From positions 310,001-374,000 of the forward strand of contig NZ_JBJXRG010000002.1 of NCBI RefSeq assembly GCF_046254955.1: a stretch of 64,000 nucleotides of DNA, in the 5' to 3' direction. This DNA comes from Qipengyuania_C sp046254955. GTDB taxonomy: Bacteria; Pseudomonadota; Alphaproteobacteria; Sphingomonadales; Sphingomonadaceae. Position numbers and translations under genes: made by a program. Below the pieces are notes generated by a model. That model ran no database searches. It was not told the DNA's origin and saw nothing but the letters and a program-made list of their open reading frames with translations. The first letter of the stretch is position 1. Every line of letters starts with the position of its first letter. Positions 45,242 to 54,060 of this stretch are shown piece by piece.

Positions 45242-45295
45242 GTGAGGCTCCATGGTCGCCAATGGTTCCATCCGAATCGCGCCATAGAGTGATGC

Positions 45296-45310
45296 GAACG
45301 AATACGGAAC
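45296..45310 (-). promoter_or_regulatory. SOS box (LexA operator)
   Basis: On the minus strand the sequence is GTTC CGTATTC GTTC, an exact match to the alphaproteobacterial LexA operator GTTC-N7-GTTC. It lies 55 bases upstream of the lexA start, in the 102-base gap after moeA, giving lexA its own damage-inducible promoter. Confidence 0.9.
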
Positions 45311-45343
45311 AATTAGGCAACCAAATTTGGCAAGTCAAGCAAT

Positions 45344-46543
45344 TCAGCCATTTTCGAGCAAGTAGACCGGAACAGATGTTCCCGCTTTCACCTCATCTCC
45401 CAGCGACGGCCTGTCGATCAGCGCATTGGAAATGGCGAGGGCATGCATGCCGCCCGAGTCCTGCGAACCCAGCGGCTCGACCATGCCTTCGCGATAGACC
45501 GCGCGCAAGAACTCGCGTCGCTTGTGACCGTGACCGATATCGACCGCTGTCGGTAGAGCGATGGTGGAGGGGTTGGGGCTAAGAGAGCCCGCCAGCCTGC
45601 GGAGCAGTGGCAGCAGGAAGAGGAACGCGGTGACATAGGCCGAGCCGGGATTTCCCGGCAGGCCAAGGATGATCTGCGAACCCTTGCGGCCCACCATTAG
45701 CGGTTTGCCCGGCTTGATCGCTACGCGCCAGAAATCGATCTTGGCACCCCATTGCTCGAGCGCTGGACGGATGAGGTCGTGATCGCCCACCGAAGCGCCG
45801 CCAGTCGTTACGATAACATCGCACGATGCAGCCGCGTCGAAGGCATCAAGGATCGACTCCATCCGATCTTCGACCGGTCCGAGCGCACGCACCTCGCTTG
45901 TATATGGCGCTGCCATTGCCGCCAGCATCGCGCCATTGCTCGCGGGGATCTGGTTCGGCCCGCAATTATCAAGTGAAGCGGAAAGCTCGTCCCCGCTATC
46001 TATCACCCCGAGCGAGGGGAGGCGGTGGACCGCAAGCTCACCATGACCGGATGAGATCGCAAGAGCCAGTTGCGCCGCGCCGATCCGTGTGCCCTTGCCG
46101 AGCAGTGCCTGCCCATCGGAGAAATCATAGCCAGCACGGCGGATATGTCGTTCGGTCGGCTCGCCTTTGCCGTTGATCGAGAGTCGTTCACCTTCCCGCT
46201 CAGCATTCTCTTGCAGCAATACGGCGACCTCGCCAGTCGGCATATGCGCACCGGTCGAAATGCGGATCGCTTCACCTGCCGAGAGCGTCCCGCCAAAAGG
46301 ATGGCCTGCGGCGCTTTCTCCGATGACCTGCCATGGGCCAACGCAGTCATCAGAGCGCACGACGTAGCCGTCCATCGCAGAAAGGTCGGTCACAGGCTGG
46401 GTGCGGCGAGCTTTTAGATCTTCGGCGAGGTAGCTGCCCGGCGCGTCCCGTACAGCGACAGTCACGAAACCGAGAGGCGCTACATCGGAAAGCAGGCGCT
46501 CCCATGCCTCCTCCAGCGGGATCGGCTTGGGCGGCAGGCTCAT
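45344..46543 (-). CDS. moeA: Molybdopterin molybdenumtransferase MoeA
   Basis: A 399-residue enzyme inserting molybdate into adenylylated molybdopterin. Family features: the N-terminal SAMDGYVV-like stretch (LSAMDGYVVRSDD), VTTGGASVGDHD, the GKPLMVGRKG region and the LPGNPGSAYV loop. Start ATG 46543 overlaps the moaC stop as ATGA; an in-frame ATG at 46555 is also open. Cofactor genes next to each other imply molybdoenzymes elsewhere in the genome. Confidence 0.94.
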   Translation of the reverse strand: MSLPPKPIPLEEAWERLLSDVAPLGFVTVAVRDAPGSYLAEDLKARRTQPVTDLSAMDGYVVRSDDCVGPWQVIGESAAGHPFGGTLSAGEAIRISTGAHMPTGEVAVLLQENAEREGERLSINGKGEPTERHIRRAGYDFSDGQALLGKGTRIGAAQLALAISSGHGELAVHRLPSLGVIDSGDELSASLDNCGPNQIPASNGAMLAAMAAPYTSEVRALGPVEDRMESILDAFDAAASCDVIVTTGGASVGDHDLIRPALEQWGAKIDFWRVAIKPGKPLMVGRKGSQIILGLPGNPGSAYVTAFLFLLPLLRRLAGSLSPNPSTIALPTAVDIGHGHKRREFLRAVYREGMVEPLGSQDSGGMHALAISNALIDRPSLGDEVKAGTSVPVYLLENG

Positions 46544-47013
46544 TCGGCGCGCCATTCGTCCGATTTGCCGCCGCGCTTCTCCAGCAGGCGGACCTCGCTG
46601 ATCACCATGCCTTTCTCAAGCGCTTTGGCCATATCGTAAATGGTCAGCAAGGCGATTGACGCTGCTGTCAGCGCTTCCATCTCGACCCCGGTTTTCCCGG
46701 TGGTTGAGGCCGTGGCTGTCGCGATCACGTGGTCGGCTGCGAATTCGAATTCCAGGTTGACCGAATCGAGCGGCAGCGGATGACACAGCGGGATGAGTTC
46801 GGCGGTTTTCTTGGCCGCCATGATCCCGGCAATGCGCGCTGTGCCGAGCACATCACCCTTGGGGCCATTGCCTTCGCGCACCGCCTCAAGCGTTGCCGCG
46901 CTCATCCGGATCGCGCCGGAAGCTACGGCAACCCGCGCGGTCTCAGGTTTAGCGCCGACATCCACCATGCGGGCGGCACCGGTGTTATCGATATGGGTAA
47001 GGCGGTCACTCAT
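46540..47013 (-). CDS. moaC: Cyclic pyranopterin monophosphate synthase MoaC
   Basis: A 157-residue enzyme making cyclic pyranopterin monophosphate with MoaA in the first step of molybdopterin synthesis. Conserved stretches are MVDVGAKPETAR, KKTAELIPLCHPLPL and TGVEMEALTAAS, with the catalytic lysine near YDMAKALEK. Length is normal. It is the first gene of a moaC-moeA unit; 173 bases separate it from trpC upstream. Confidence 0.95.
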   Translation of the reverse strand: MSDRLTHIDNTGAARMVDVGAKPETARVAVASGAIRMSAATLEAVREGNGPKGDVLGTARIAGIMAAKKTAELIPLCHPLPLDSVNLEFEFAADHVIATATASTTGKTGVEMEALTAASIALLTIYDMAKALEKGMVISEVRLLEKRGGKSDEWRAE

Positions 47014-47051
47014 AATGATTTCAATACCTTGTCGCTAACAATTCCTACTGG

Positions 47052-47069
47052 ATGGAGCACATGGAGCAC
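47052..47069. repeat. Tandem 9-base repeat between trpC and moaC
   Basis: Two direct copies of ATGGAGCAC. The second copy also forms a small hairpin with TCCAT at 47072-47076. It lies in the 173-base gap between trpC and moaC. Possibly a terminator or promoter fragment; no T-run supports termination. Confidence 0.3.
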
Positions 47070-47186
47070 TGTCCATGAGCCGAAAAGATGCTGTCTCGGT
47101 CGTTCGGTCGCAACTAGAGGTTTGGGAAGGTCGAGACGGCGTATCATCCACGCTTCTATGCAGGAAAATTTGAATGTAGGACAGTG

Positions 47187-47975
47187 TCAGCCGCCCAGGA
47201 GACTGCGTGTCGCTTCTTCGACATCCGGCTGCCGCATCAGGCTTTCGCCGACGAGGAAGCAGCGTACGCCCGCTTCGGCCAGCCTGAGGCAATCCGCATG
47301 CGAGCTGAGCCCGCTTTCGCCCACGAGCAGCGTGCCTTCCGGCGCGAGCGGCGCAAGACGCTCCGTCGTCGCTAGGTCGGTCACGAAGGTCTTCAAATTG
47401 CGGTTGTTGACCCCGATAAGCCGGGAATTGAGCCGCGATGCGCGCTCCATTTCGGGTTCATCGTGGACTTCGACCAGCACGTCCATTCCGCGTTCGGTTG
47501 CCGCGGCTTGGATTTCGGCCATCTCGGAGTCTTCGAGCGCCGCAACGATGATAAGGATCGCATCGGCGCCGATCGCGCGGGCTTCGGCCACTTGCCAAGG
47601 ATCGATCATGAAATCCTTCCGCAGGACTGGCAACTCGCAAGCCGCTCGCGCTTCGATCAGGAAGTCCTCATGCCCCCGGAAATAGGGCGCGTCGGTCAGC
47701 ACCGACAGGCAAGCCGCGCCGCCCTCCTGATAAGCGCGCGCATGATCCGCAGGGTGAAAATCTTCGCGGATGAGGCCCTTGGAAGGGGAGGCTTTCTTGA
47801 TCTCTGCAATCAGACCGAAACCACCGGCAGCCTTGGCCGCAAGCGCCTTGTGGAACCCGCGCGGCGCTAATTGCCCGGCTGCCACATGGTCGAGCGCGGT
47901 AATTGAGCGCTCGGCGCGGCGCGCGCCCACTTCGATTCGCTTGGTGGCACAAATCTCGGCGAGCTTGTCGCTCAT
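47187..47975 (-). CDS. trpC: Indole-3-glycerol phosphate synthase
   Basis: A 262-residue TIM-barrel enzyme of tryptophan synthesis, not fused to TrpF. Active-site stretches are IAEIKKASPSKGLI, LRKDFMIDPWQV, LVEVHDE, GVNNRNLKTF and LLVGESGL. Start ATG 47975 overlaps the trpD stop as ATGA; an in-frame ATG at 47996 is longer. It is the last gene of the trp unit here. Confidence 0.96.
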   Translation of the reverse strand: MSDKLAEICATKRIEVGARRAERSITALDHVAAGQLAPRGFHKALAAKAAGGFGLIAEIKKASPSKGLIREDFHPADHARAYQEGGAACLSVLTDAPYFRGHEDFLIEARAACELPVLRKDFMIDPWQVAEARAIGADAILIIVAALEDSEMAEIQAAATERGMDVLVEVHDEPEMERASRLNSRLIGVNNRNLKTFVTDLATTERLAPLAPEGTLLVGESGLSSHADCLRLAEAGVRCFLVGESLMRQPDVEEATRSLLGG

Positions 47976-48931
47976 TTGACCGTGCCGATCCAGCAATCAA
48001 GCAACGCATTTGCGAGGCCCTTGTCAATTGCCTCGGCAGCTTCCTCTGCGCCTTCTCGCCAGTCGGAAACCTCGCCTGCTACAATGAGCGCACCTGCGGA
48101 ATTGAGCAGGACCGCATCGCGGTATGCCCCTTCTTCGCCCTGCAGCATGCGCCTGAGCGCTGCAGCGTTGTATTCGGCATCGCCGCCGCGCAGGTCCTCC
48201 AGCGGATGGCGCGGCAATCCGGCTTGTTCTGGCGTTACGCAATTGCCTTCCAATACGAGACCGATCGTAGCTATCCGGGTGGGGCCGGAGATCGAAATCT
48301 CATCAAGACCTTCTTCACCCGATACGATCATGGCCTGCTCCATGCCGAGCAGTTCCATCGCCTCGCGATACAGGGGAACCAGATCGGGTGAAGGCACGCC
48401 GACCAACTGCCGGGTTACCCTTGCCGGATTGGCCAGCGGCCCGAGCAGGTTGAAGATCGTCCTGCGCCCCAGCGCCTTGCGGATCGGGGCAATGCGCCCA
48501 AGCGCAGGGTGGTGCGCCTGCGCAAAGAAGAACGCGATGCCGTGATCGGGCAATGTTTCTGGTGCCATCTTGCTGGCATTCGCCAGGTTGAGGCCAAGCG
48601 CTTCGAGCGTATCCGCCGCGCCCGCCTTCGAACTGGCAGCGCGGTTGCCGTGCTTGGCAACAGGAACTCCGCATGCGGCGACCACGATCGCCACGGCGGT
48701 CGAGACGTTGAGTGTATGCTGGCCGTCGCCTCCCGTGCCGCAGACATCGATCGCATGCTCCAGTCCGTCGAGCGCGACCATGCGTTTGCGCATCGCCCGT
48801 ACCGCTCCGGCGACTTCCCGCGCTGTTTCGCCGCGATCGGCCATTTCGACAAGTGTCGCAGCAATTGCTTCGTCGTCCAGCTCGCCATCAAGCATGCGCC
48901 CGAACAGTTCCTCGGTTTCTTCAAGCGTCAT
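47972..48931 (-). CDS. trpD: Anthranilate phosphoribosyltransferase
   Basis: A 319-residue enzyme joining anthranilate and PRPP. The PRPP-binding CGTGGDG loop, the KHGNRAASSKAGAAD segment and HHPALGRIAPIRKALG are present. Start ATG 48931 (MTLEETEE) overlaps the trpG stop as ATGA. The ATG at 48958 would extend into trpG. Normal length. Confidence 0.96.
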   Translation of the reverse strand: MTLEETEELFGRMLDGELDDEAIAATLVEMADRGETAREVAGAVRAMRKRMVALDGLEHAIDVCGTGGDGQHTLNVSTAVAIVVAACGVPVAKHGNRAASSKAGAADTLEALGLNLANASKMAPETLPDHGIAFFFAQAHHPALGRIAPIRKALGRRTIFNLLGPLANPARVTRQLVGVPSPDLVPLYREAMELLGMEQAMIVSGEEGLDEISISGPTRIATIGLVLEGNCVTPEQAGLPRHPLEDLRGGDAEYNAAALRRMLQGEEGAYRDAVLLNSAGALIVAGEVSDWREGAEEAAEAIDKGLANALLDCWIGTVK

Positions 48932-49527
48932 GCCGGGACTTTCGCCTCGATACCGCACAGCTTCAGGAAATTGGCCAGCAATTCGTGTCCGTGTTCGGTG
49001 GCTATGCTTTCCGGGTGAAATTGCACGCCATGAATCGGCAGCTCGCGGTGGCGGAAGCCCATCACGCTGATGCCATCGAGGCCCGGTGTTTCGCTAGTAG
49101 CGTTGACTTCGAGCACCTCGGGAATGTCGTCGACAATCAGCGAGTGATAGCGCGTCGCTGTGAAGGGCGAGGGTAGCCCTTCGAACACACCCGTTCCGTC
49201 ATGCGTCACCGCGCTGGTCTTGCCGTGCATTAGCCCGCCTTGCACGACCTTGCCGCCGAAATGCTGGCCTATCGACTGATGACCCAGGCACACGCCGAGC
49301 AGCGGCTTACCGGCATCGGCGCAGGCTGCGACGAGCTCGAGGCTGATCCCCGCCTCGTTCGGCGTGCAGGGGCCGGGTGAAATGAGGAATCCTGCAGCAT
49401 TGGTTTTTAGTGCATCGGAGGCGCTGAGCGCATCATTCCGCTCGACCAGCACTTCAGCTCCCAATTCCATCAGGTAGTGGACCAGGTTGAAAGTAAAGCT
49501 GTCGTAATTGTCGATAACGAGGATCAT
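48928..49527 (-). CDS. trpG: Anthranilate synthase component II (glutamine amidotransferase)
   Basis: A 199-residue class I glutamine amidotransferase that feeds ammonia to TrpE. The nucleophile Cys is in LLGVCLGHQSIGQ, and the His-Glu pair is in VQFHPESI; the oxyanion segment is SPGPCTPNEAG. The same subunit often also serves p-aminobenzoate synthesis as PabA. Start ATG 49527 (MILVIDNYDSFTFN) overlaps the stop of the glycosidase-like gene. Confidence 0.94.
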   Translation of the reverse strand: MILVIDNYDSFTFNLVHYLMELGAEVLVERNDALSASDALKTNAAGFLISPGPCTPNEAGISLELVAACADAGKPLLGVCLGHQSIGQHFGGKVVQGGLMHGKTSAVTHDGTGVFEGLPSPFTATRYHSLIVDDIPEVLEVNATSETPGLDGISVMGFRHRELPIHGVQFHPESIATEHGHELLANFLKLCGIEAKVPA

Positions 49528-50384
49528 TGTCCCGCCTCGTCTTGCCGTTTCTTCACAACCAGGATCGGCCCGACCCCCTTTCCGGTATCGAGGCGGTTCT
49601 TGGCCGGGTCCCACAGCGAAGAGACATTGCCATCAAGGTAGAGCGCGTTCTTCACCTTCAACTCGTCGCGATAGAAGCGCGCCAGTTTGCCAAACGATAC
49701 CGGGGCTTCGCTGATCACGAAATGCGCCTTGCCATCGTCATCGATCCCGACCCCGTTTCGGATTGCCTTGGAAGGTCCGTCATCCTGGAAATCGGGATGC
49801 ATTTCCCCGCCGATCAGGAGCATCGGCCCAGATTGTGTCCCGAATTGTGGTCTATCGCCGACATTGGAATAAAAATCCTGCGTCGTGCGGATGCGCCAGC
49901 TACCATCGGTGCCGTAGAATACGCCGTTCGGCGCCATGAAGAAGTTGCCGTCACCTTCGCCACGATTGAGTTCTTCCAGACGCTCGCGGTTCTCGACAAA
50001 GTAGCCGATCGGCAGACCGTCGGGATCAAATATCCCGGCGTTGACTGCGAAGGCGATTGTCTCGCCGGTCACCGTTTCCGAAAAAGCCGCGAGTGAGCCG
50101 AACGGCACCCCACTTTCAGGTGCGAGCGCGGTATCAATCCGGTGCGTGTCCGGGCTTGCGACACAATCGGTAAATAGCACTTCCTCGAAGAAATGCGGCG
50201 TGCAGTCGGAGGCAAACGCCGGGGCAGGGGCGACGCCCACTTCGCCCGTTCCCCCATCGGCCACTTCGGTTACTTGCTCTCCGCTGATATCGTGCCGCAC
50301 TACCGGTTCGCCGCCTTGCTGGATGTCACAAGCGGCCAAAGCCAATGAGGCAGCGAGCGGGGCGAGGAATATCAGCTTCTTCAT
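49524..50384 (-). CDS. Phosphodiester glycosidase (NAGPA/DUF2233) family lipoprotein, inside the trp operon
   Basis: A 286-residue predicted lipoprotein with a lipobox ending ALAAC (C19), then an acidic linker and a phosphodiester glycosidase domain. Family marks: FAVNAGIFDPDG, DGNFFMAPNGVF, QSGPMLLIGG, IRNGVGIDDDG and NALYLDGNVSSLW. Homologous enzymes remove GlcNAc from phosphodiesters; the bacterial substrate is usually unknown. It sits between trpE and trpG and overlaps both (ATGA type), so it is translated with tryptophan genes despite no obvious link. Start ATG 50384 (MKKLIFLAPL) gives a proper signal. Confidence 0.85.
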   Translation of the reverse strand: MKKLIFLAPLAASLALAACDIQQGGEPVVRHDISGEQVTEVADGGTGEVGVAPAPAFASDCTPHFFEEVLFTDCVASPDTHRIDTALAPESGVPFGSLAAFSETVTGETIAFAVNAGIFDPDGLPIGYFVENRERLEELNRGEGDGNFFMAPNGVFYGTDGSWRIRTTQDFYSNVGDRPQFGTQSGPMLLIGGEMHPDFQDDGPSKAIRNGVGIDDDGKAHFVISEAPVSFGKLARFYRDELKVKNALYLDGNVSSLWDPAKNRLDTGKGVGPILVVKKRQDEAGQ

Positions 50385-51910
50385 TGTCCAAATCCAGGTT
50401 CGCTGGCGACGCGCATGGCTTCCCTTGCTGCGGCGATCAAGGCCCCGGCTTTCGCTTCGCATTCGCGCTGTTCGTATTCGGGATCACTATCCGCGACGAT
50501 GCCTGCGCCGGCCTGCACATGCAAGGTGCCGTCTTTCAAAACACCCGTACGCAGGACAATGCAGCTATCGAGCGAGCCATCGGGCGCGAAATAGCCAACG
50601 CCGCCCGCATAAGGCCCGCGTGTTTCCGTTTCGAGTTCAGCAATGATTTCGCAGGCGCGAATTTTGGGGGCGCCGCTAACAGTGCCCGCAGGAAAACCTG
50701 CAAAGATGGCGCCGAGCGCATCCTTGTCGCCTGCCAGCTTGCCGACCACATTGCTGACGATGTGCATGACGTGGCTGTAGCGTTCGACCGTGAAGCTGTC
50801 GGTGACTTCGACCGAGTTCCGCTCTGCCACCCGGCCCACATCATTGCGGCCCAGATCAAGCAACATCAGGTGCTCGGCGCATTCCTTGGGATCGGCCAGT
50901 AAGCTGGCTTCGGCCTCGCGGTCAGCTTTGGGAGTATCGCCACGCGGACGGGTCCCTGCAATCGGACGGATCGTAACTTCGCCGCCGCGCACGCGCACGA
51001 GAATCTCTGGGCTTGAACCGACGATACCGAAACCCGGCAAGTCTAGCAGGTAAAGGAACGGGGAAGGGTTCACCCGTCTCAACGCGCGGTACAAGGCAAG
51101 CGGAGACAAGGGGAAGGGGCAGGTAAATCGCTGCGCCAGCACCACCTGGAAGATGTCTCCTGCGGTGATGTAGTCCTTGGCCTTGAGCACCATCTCGCGA
51201 TAGCGCGCGCCGTCCAGCTGCGGTTCCAGTTCGAGCGACGGGACACCGGCGATCCGATTCTCGCCGGCGATAGTGCTGTTGAGCCGGCGCAAGACTTCGT
51301 CGATATATTCGCCCGCGCGTTCGATTGCCTGTGACGGGTCAGCGGCCCCTTCAGCCCAGACCGGTGCGATGCAGAACAGCTCTTCGCTCAGCCGGTCAAA
51401 CACGAGGATAGCGGTGGGGCGTACGAAGAGCATGTCGGGTAGGTCCAGCGGATTTTCCGGTGCCCGGGGAAGTTCTTCGACTAGTCCGACCGTCTCGTAT
51501 GCAAAGTAACCAACAAGGCATGACAAGGCCGGTGGCAGTCCATCCGGCACATTGATCCGGCAATCTTCGACCAGTTGGCGCAACGCGGCAATGCTTTCAT
51601 CCGCGCAGGGCTCGAAAGCGTCGCGGTCAGTCTTCCATTGCCGATTGATCGCAGCCGATTTGCCTTCGCCGCGAAAGACAAGGTCGGGATCGAGGCCAAG
51701 CAGGCTGTAACGCCCGCGCACTTCGCCGCCTTCGACCGATTCGAGCAGGAAGTCGCCGCGCTCTGCTTCGAAAAGCTTGCACGCCGCTCCTACAGGTGTC
51801 TCGGTGTCTGCGACCGCTCTGCGCCAGACAAGCGCATGGTTTCCGGCAGCTAGCGCGTCGGACGCTCGGCGTGAGCCTTCAAGAGCGGGGCCGCCCAGCG
51901 CTGGCCTCAG
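50381..51910 (-). CDS. trpE: Anthranilate synthase component I with apparent CTG start
   Basis: Catalyses chorismate to anthranilate with TrpG. The chorismate-binding core is clear (IAGTRPRGDTP, LLDLGRNDVGRV, FPAGTVSGAPKIRACEII). The first ATG/GTG/TTG in frame is GTG 51721, but homologous sequence continues upstream (ALVWRRAVADTETPVGAA, GDFLLESVEGGE). That upstream frame has no ATG, GTG or TTG before an in-frame stop near 51954. A CTG at 51910 overlaps the ppiD stop as CTGA, mirroring the ATGA couplings around it, and gives 509 residues, the normal length. I therefore annotate a CTG start; a sequence error is the alternative. Confidence 0.85.
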   Translation of the reverse strand: MRPALGGPALEGSRRASDALAAGNHALVWRRAVADTETPVGAACKLFEAERGDFLLESVEGGEVRGRYSLLGLDPDLVFRGEGKSAAINRQWKTDRDAFEPCADESIAALRQLVEDCRINVPDGLPPALSCLVGYFAYETVGLVEELPRAPENPLDLPDMLFVRPTAILVFDRLSEELFCIAPVWAEGAADPSQAIERAGEYIDEVLRRLNSTIAGENRIAGVPSLELEPQLDGARYREMVLKAKDYITAGDIFQVVLAQRFTCPFPLSPLALYRALRRVNPSPFLYLLDLPGFGIVGSSPEILVRVRGGEVTIRPIAGTRPRGDTPKADREAEASLLADPKECAEHLMLLDLGRNDVGRVAERNSVEVTDSFTVERYSHVMHIVSNVVGKLAGDKDALGAIFAGFPAGTVSGAPKIRACEIIAELETETRGPYAGGVGYFAPDGSLDSCIVLRTGVLKDGTLHVQAGAGIVADSDPEYEQRECEAKAGALIAAAREAMRVASEPGFGQ

Positions 51911-53844
51911 TTTTCGCCGGTCAGCTGGCGGCGCACCGCGGCGATCGCCGGGTCATTGCGCTCGGCTCCCACCTCTTCGCGCATCGCCACAGTTAGTTGG
52001 TCGATATACTCGGAGCCTAATGCCTGGCCGAGTTCCCGCTGGGTACGCGCGACCAAGGGGTCGTTCGCAGCGATTTCCTCGACAGAGATTTCGTCAAGGT
52101 CGATGACGAACCAACCGATCCCGCTTGGACCTTCGAGTTTTTTCGAACTGCCTTTGGCCATAGAGAACATGAGTGCGAGCGGTGCAGGCACCCCTTGCTG
52201 GAATGCCTGCGCGACCTGTTCGCGTGTCAGGTTCATCCGATCGATACCGGGCAAATTGGGCTCTTCTTCCGCGATCGCCGCTTCGAGTGTCGTTCCGCCG
52301 CCGAGGCGGGCCAAGACGCGATCAGCTGCCGCGCGCGCACCCTTTGATCCCTCATCGATTCGCCATTGGGTGATCGCCTGCTGGCGAATCTGCGCCAAAG
52401 GCGGCGCAGCGCTCTCAGTAATCTCGGAGACTTCGTAGATGAGGAACAGTTGACCGGGCTGGATCTCGGCGAGTTGCGGCTCGCCCTCCTGCATCTGAAA
52501 CGCTGTCGAAAGCGCGGGGCCAAGGACCGGCGGGATCGTCTGCGATGGATTGCCGAAAACGCGGCCGTCCGAAGTGACCGGCGCCGTGCTCTGGATTTCA
52601 GCGCCAAGTTGTTCGGCCATTTCCGCCAGAGCAACGCCTTCGTCGATTTCTTCTTCCACGCGCGCGCTGAGATCGGAAATGGCAAGACGGCGTTTTTCGG
52701 CCCGGATCGTTTCGGCCAGTTCTTCGCGCGCGTCGGCGAGGCTGCGAGCAGCGATTGCATTGACGTTGTCGATGCGGACCACGTGCCAGCCCAGGCCGCT
52801 ACGCGCGGGTGCGGCAATGCCGCCGCGGGACGCTGCGAATACTGCATTGGCAACCGCCGTCGAGAATTGCTGCCCCAGTGCATCCTTTTCGATCGGACCA
52901 ATCTGCGAAGTCTGGAACCCGGCTTCGGCAGCGACGCCAGCGATCGATGCTCCGCCATCAAGTCGAGCGCGCAAAGCATTGGCGCCCGCTTCGGTCGGCA
53001 CGATGATCTGGGTGATTACGCGCTCTTCGCTCGCAGCAAATTGGGCGCGATTTTGCTCGTAGCGAGCGGCGATCTCATTTTCGGTCGGCTCGATTGAGCC
53101 ATCGAGCGCCTCGGTGCCGAAAGTGGCATAGCGAATTACGCGGCGTTCGGGACGGACGAAGACTTCGCGGTTATCGTTGTAGAAGGAGGTAAGTTCCGCA
53201 TTCGTGGGATTGCCCGTCGGTGCGTATGCGCTGCTTGGCAGGGTGGCGATCGTTCCAACGCGCCTTTCACGGGCGAGGGCAGCATAACGCCGGGCGATGG
53301 AAGCTGGGGCATTGGCAGCGAAGCCCGCTGGGGCAAGAAGTTGCTGGGCATAGAGGCCGGATGCGATCTGTTCGCGCACCAGAGCATCGCTCAATCCCTG
53401 CTGCGCCAGGATGCCTTGGTAAGCCTGCTGGTCGAAATTGCCGCTGGCACCGCGAAAAGCGGGATTGCCGATAATCTCGCTGTTTACGAGGTTGGTTCCG
53501 GCGCGAAGGCCATGCTTGCGAGCATACTCGCTGATCGCGGTCTGGGCGATAAGCTGGTCGAGCACATCCTCGATACCGCCTTGCTCGGCAAAGGCCTGGA
53601 TCGTGATAGTCGGATCCTGCTGGCGAATCTGGTCGACCGCATTGCTGGTGGCGCGGCTGAGGTCGCTGGTGCTGATCTTGGCATCGCCTACTACTGCGAC
53701 GCGGTCACCACCTGCGACACCGCCGAAGACTGCCGTGTTGGCAACGTCGGAGCTGGCAAAGGCAAAGGCGATCAGTCCGAGAAAGGCGAAAGTTATCCCA
53801 AGGCCAATCTTCGATTGGAAGAATCTGCGGAAGAAATGAATCAT
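51907..53844 (-). CDS. ppiD: PpiD/SurA-type periplasmic peptidyl-prolyl isomerase (chaperone)
   Basis: A 645-residue inner-membrane-anchored periplasmic folding factor. One N-terminal membrane helix (about 13-30, GLGITFAFLGLIAFAF), then a SurA_N-like helical domain (about 40-180), and parvulin-like PPIase domains (one near 270-375 with QIIVPTEAGANALRARL, GLGWHVVRID). PPIase activity may be weak in such proteins. The first gene of the trp-containing transcript; its stop overlaps the CTG of trpE. It is divergent from tpiA over 216 bases. Confidence 0.9.
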   Translation of the reverse strand: MIHFFRRFFQSKIGLGITFAFLGLIAFAFASSDVANTAVFGGVAGGDRVAVVGDAKISTSDLSRATSNAVDQIRQQDPTITIQAFAEQGGIEDVLDQLIAQTAISEYARKHGLRAGTNLVNSEIIGNPAFRGASGNFDQQAYQGILAQQGLSDALVREQIASGLYAQQLLAPAGFAANAPASIARRYAALARERRVGTIATLPSSAYAPTGNPTNAELTSFYNDNREVFVRPERRVIRYATFGTEALDGSIEPTENEIAARYEQNRAQFAASEERVITQIIVPTEAGANALRARLDGGASIAGVAAEAGFQTSQIGPIEKDALGQQFSTAVANAVFAASRGGIAAPARSGLGWHVVRIDNVNAIAARSLADAREELAETIRAEKRRLAISDLSARVEEEIDEGVALAEMAEQLGAEIQSTAPVTSDGRVFGNPSQTIPPVLGPALSTAFQMQEGEPQLAEIQPGQLFLIYEVSEITESAAPPLAQIRQQAITQWRIDEGSKGARAAADRVLARLGGGTTLEAAIAEEEPNLPGIDRMNLTREQVAQAFQQGVPAPLALMFSMAKGSSKKLEGPSGIGWFVIDLDEISVEEIAANDPLVARTQRELGQALGSEYIDQLTVAMREEVGAERNDPAIAAVRRQLTGEN

Positions 53845-54060
53845 TGCCAGGCGTTCCAGGAAATCGAGAATCTGTGCCCATCACAGGGCGCTGTCGGGCG
53901 GGCTTTATCGGGCCTGCGCGGCTGCGGCAACAGTCCGGACAAGGAGTTTGCCGCGATGCGGCATAGGTTTTGACTGTATCGTCCCGCTCGGCTAGCGGAT
54001 CGCGCCGGACCAGCATTCTGCGGCTCCGAAGATTCGAACTTATCCGGGACACATAGCGTC

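Noticed and set aside
46729..47685. 318-codon plus-strand frame across moaC and trpC
   Set aside because: Opposite two clearly real genes and low-complexity Ser/Arg composition.
51719..51721. GTG at 51721 as the trpE start
   Set aside because: Would delete conserved TrpE N-terminal sequence that is intact in the upstream frame.
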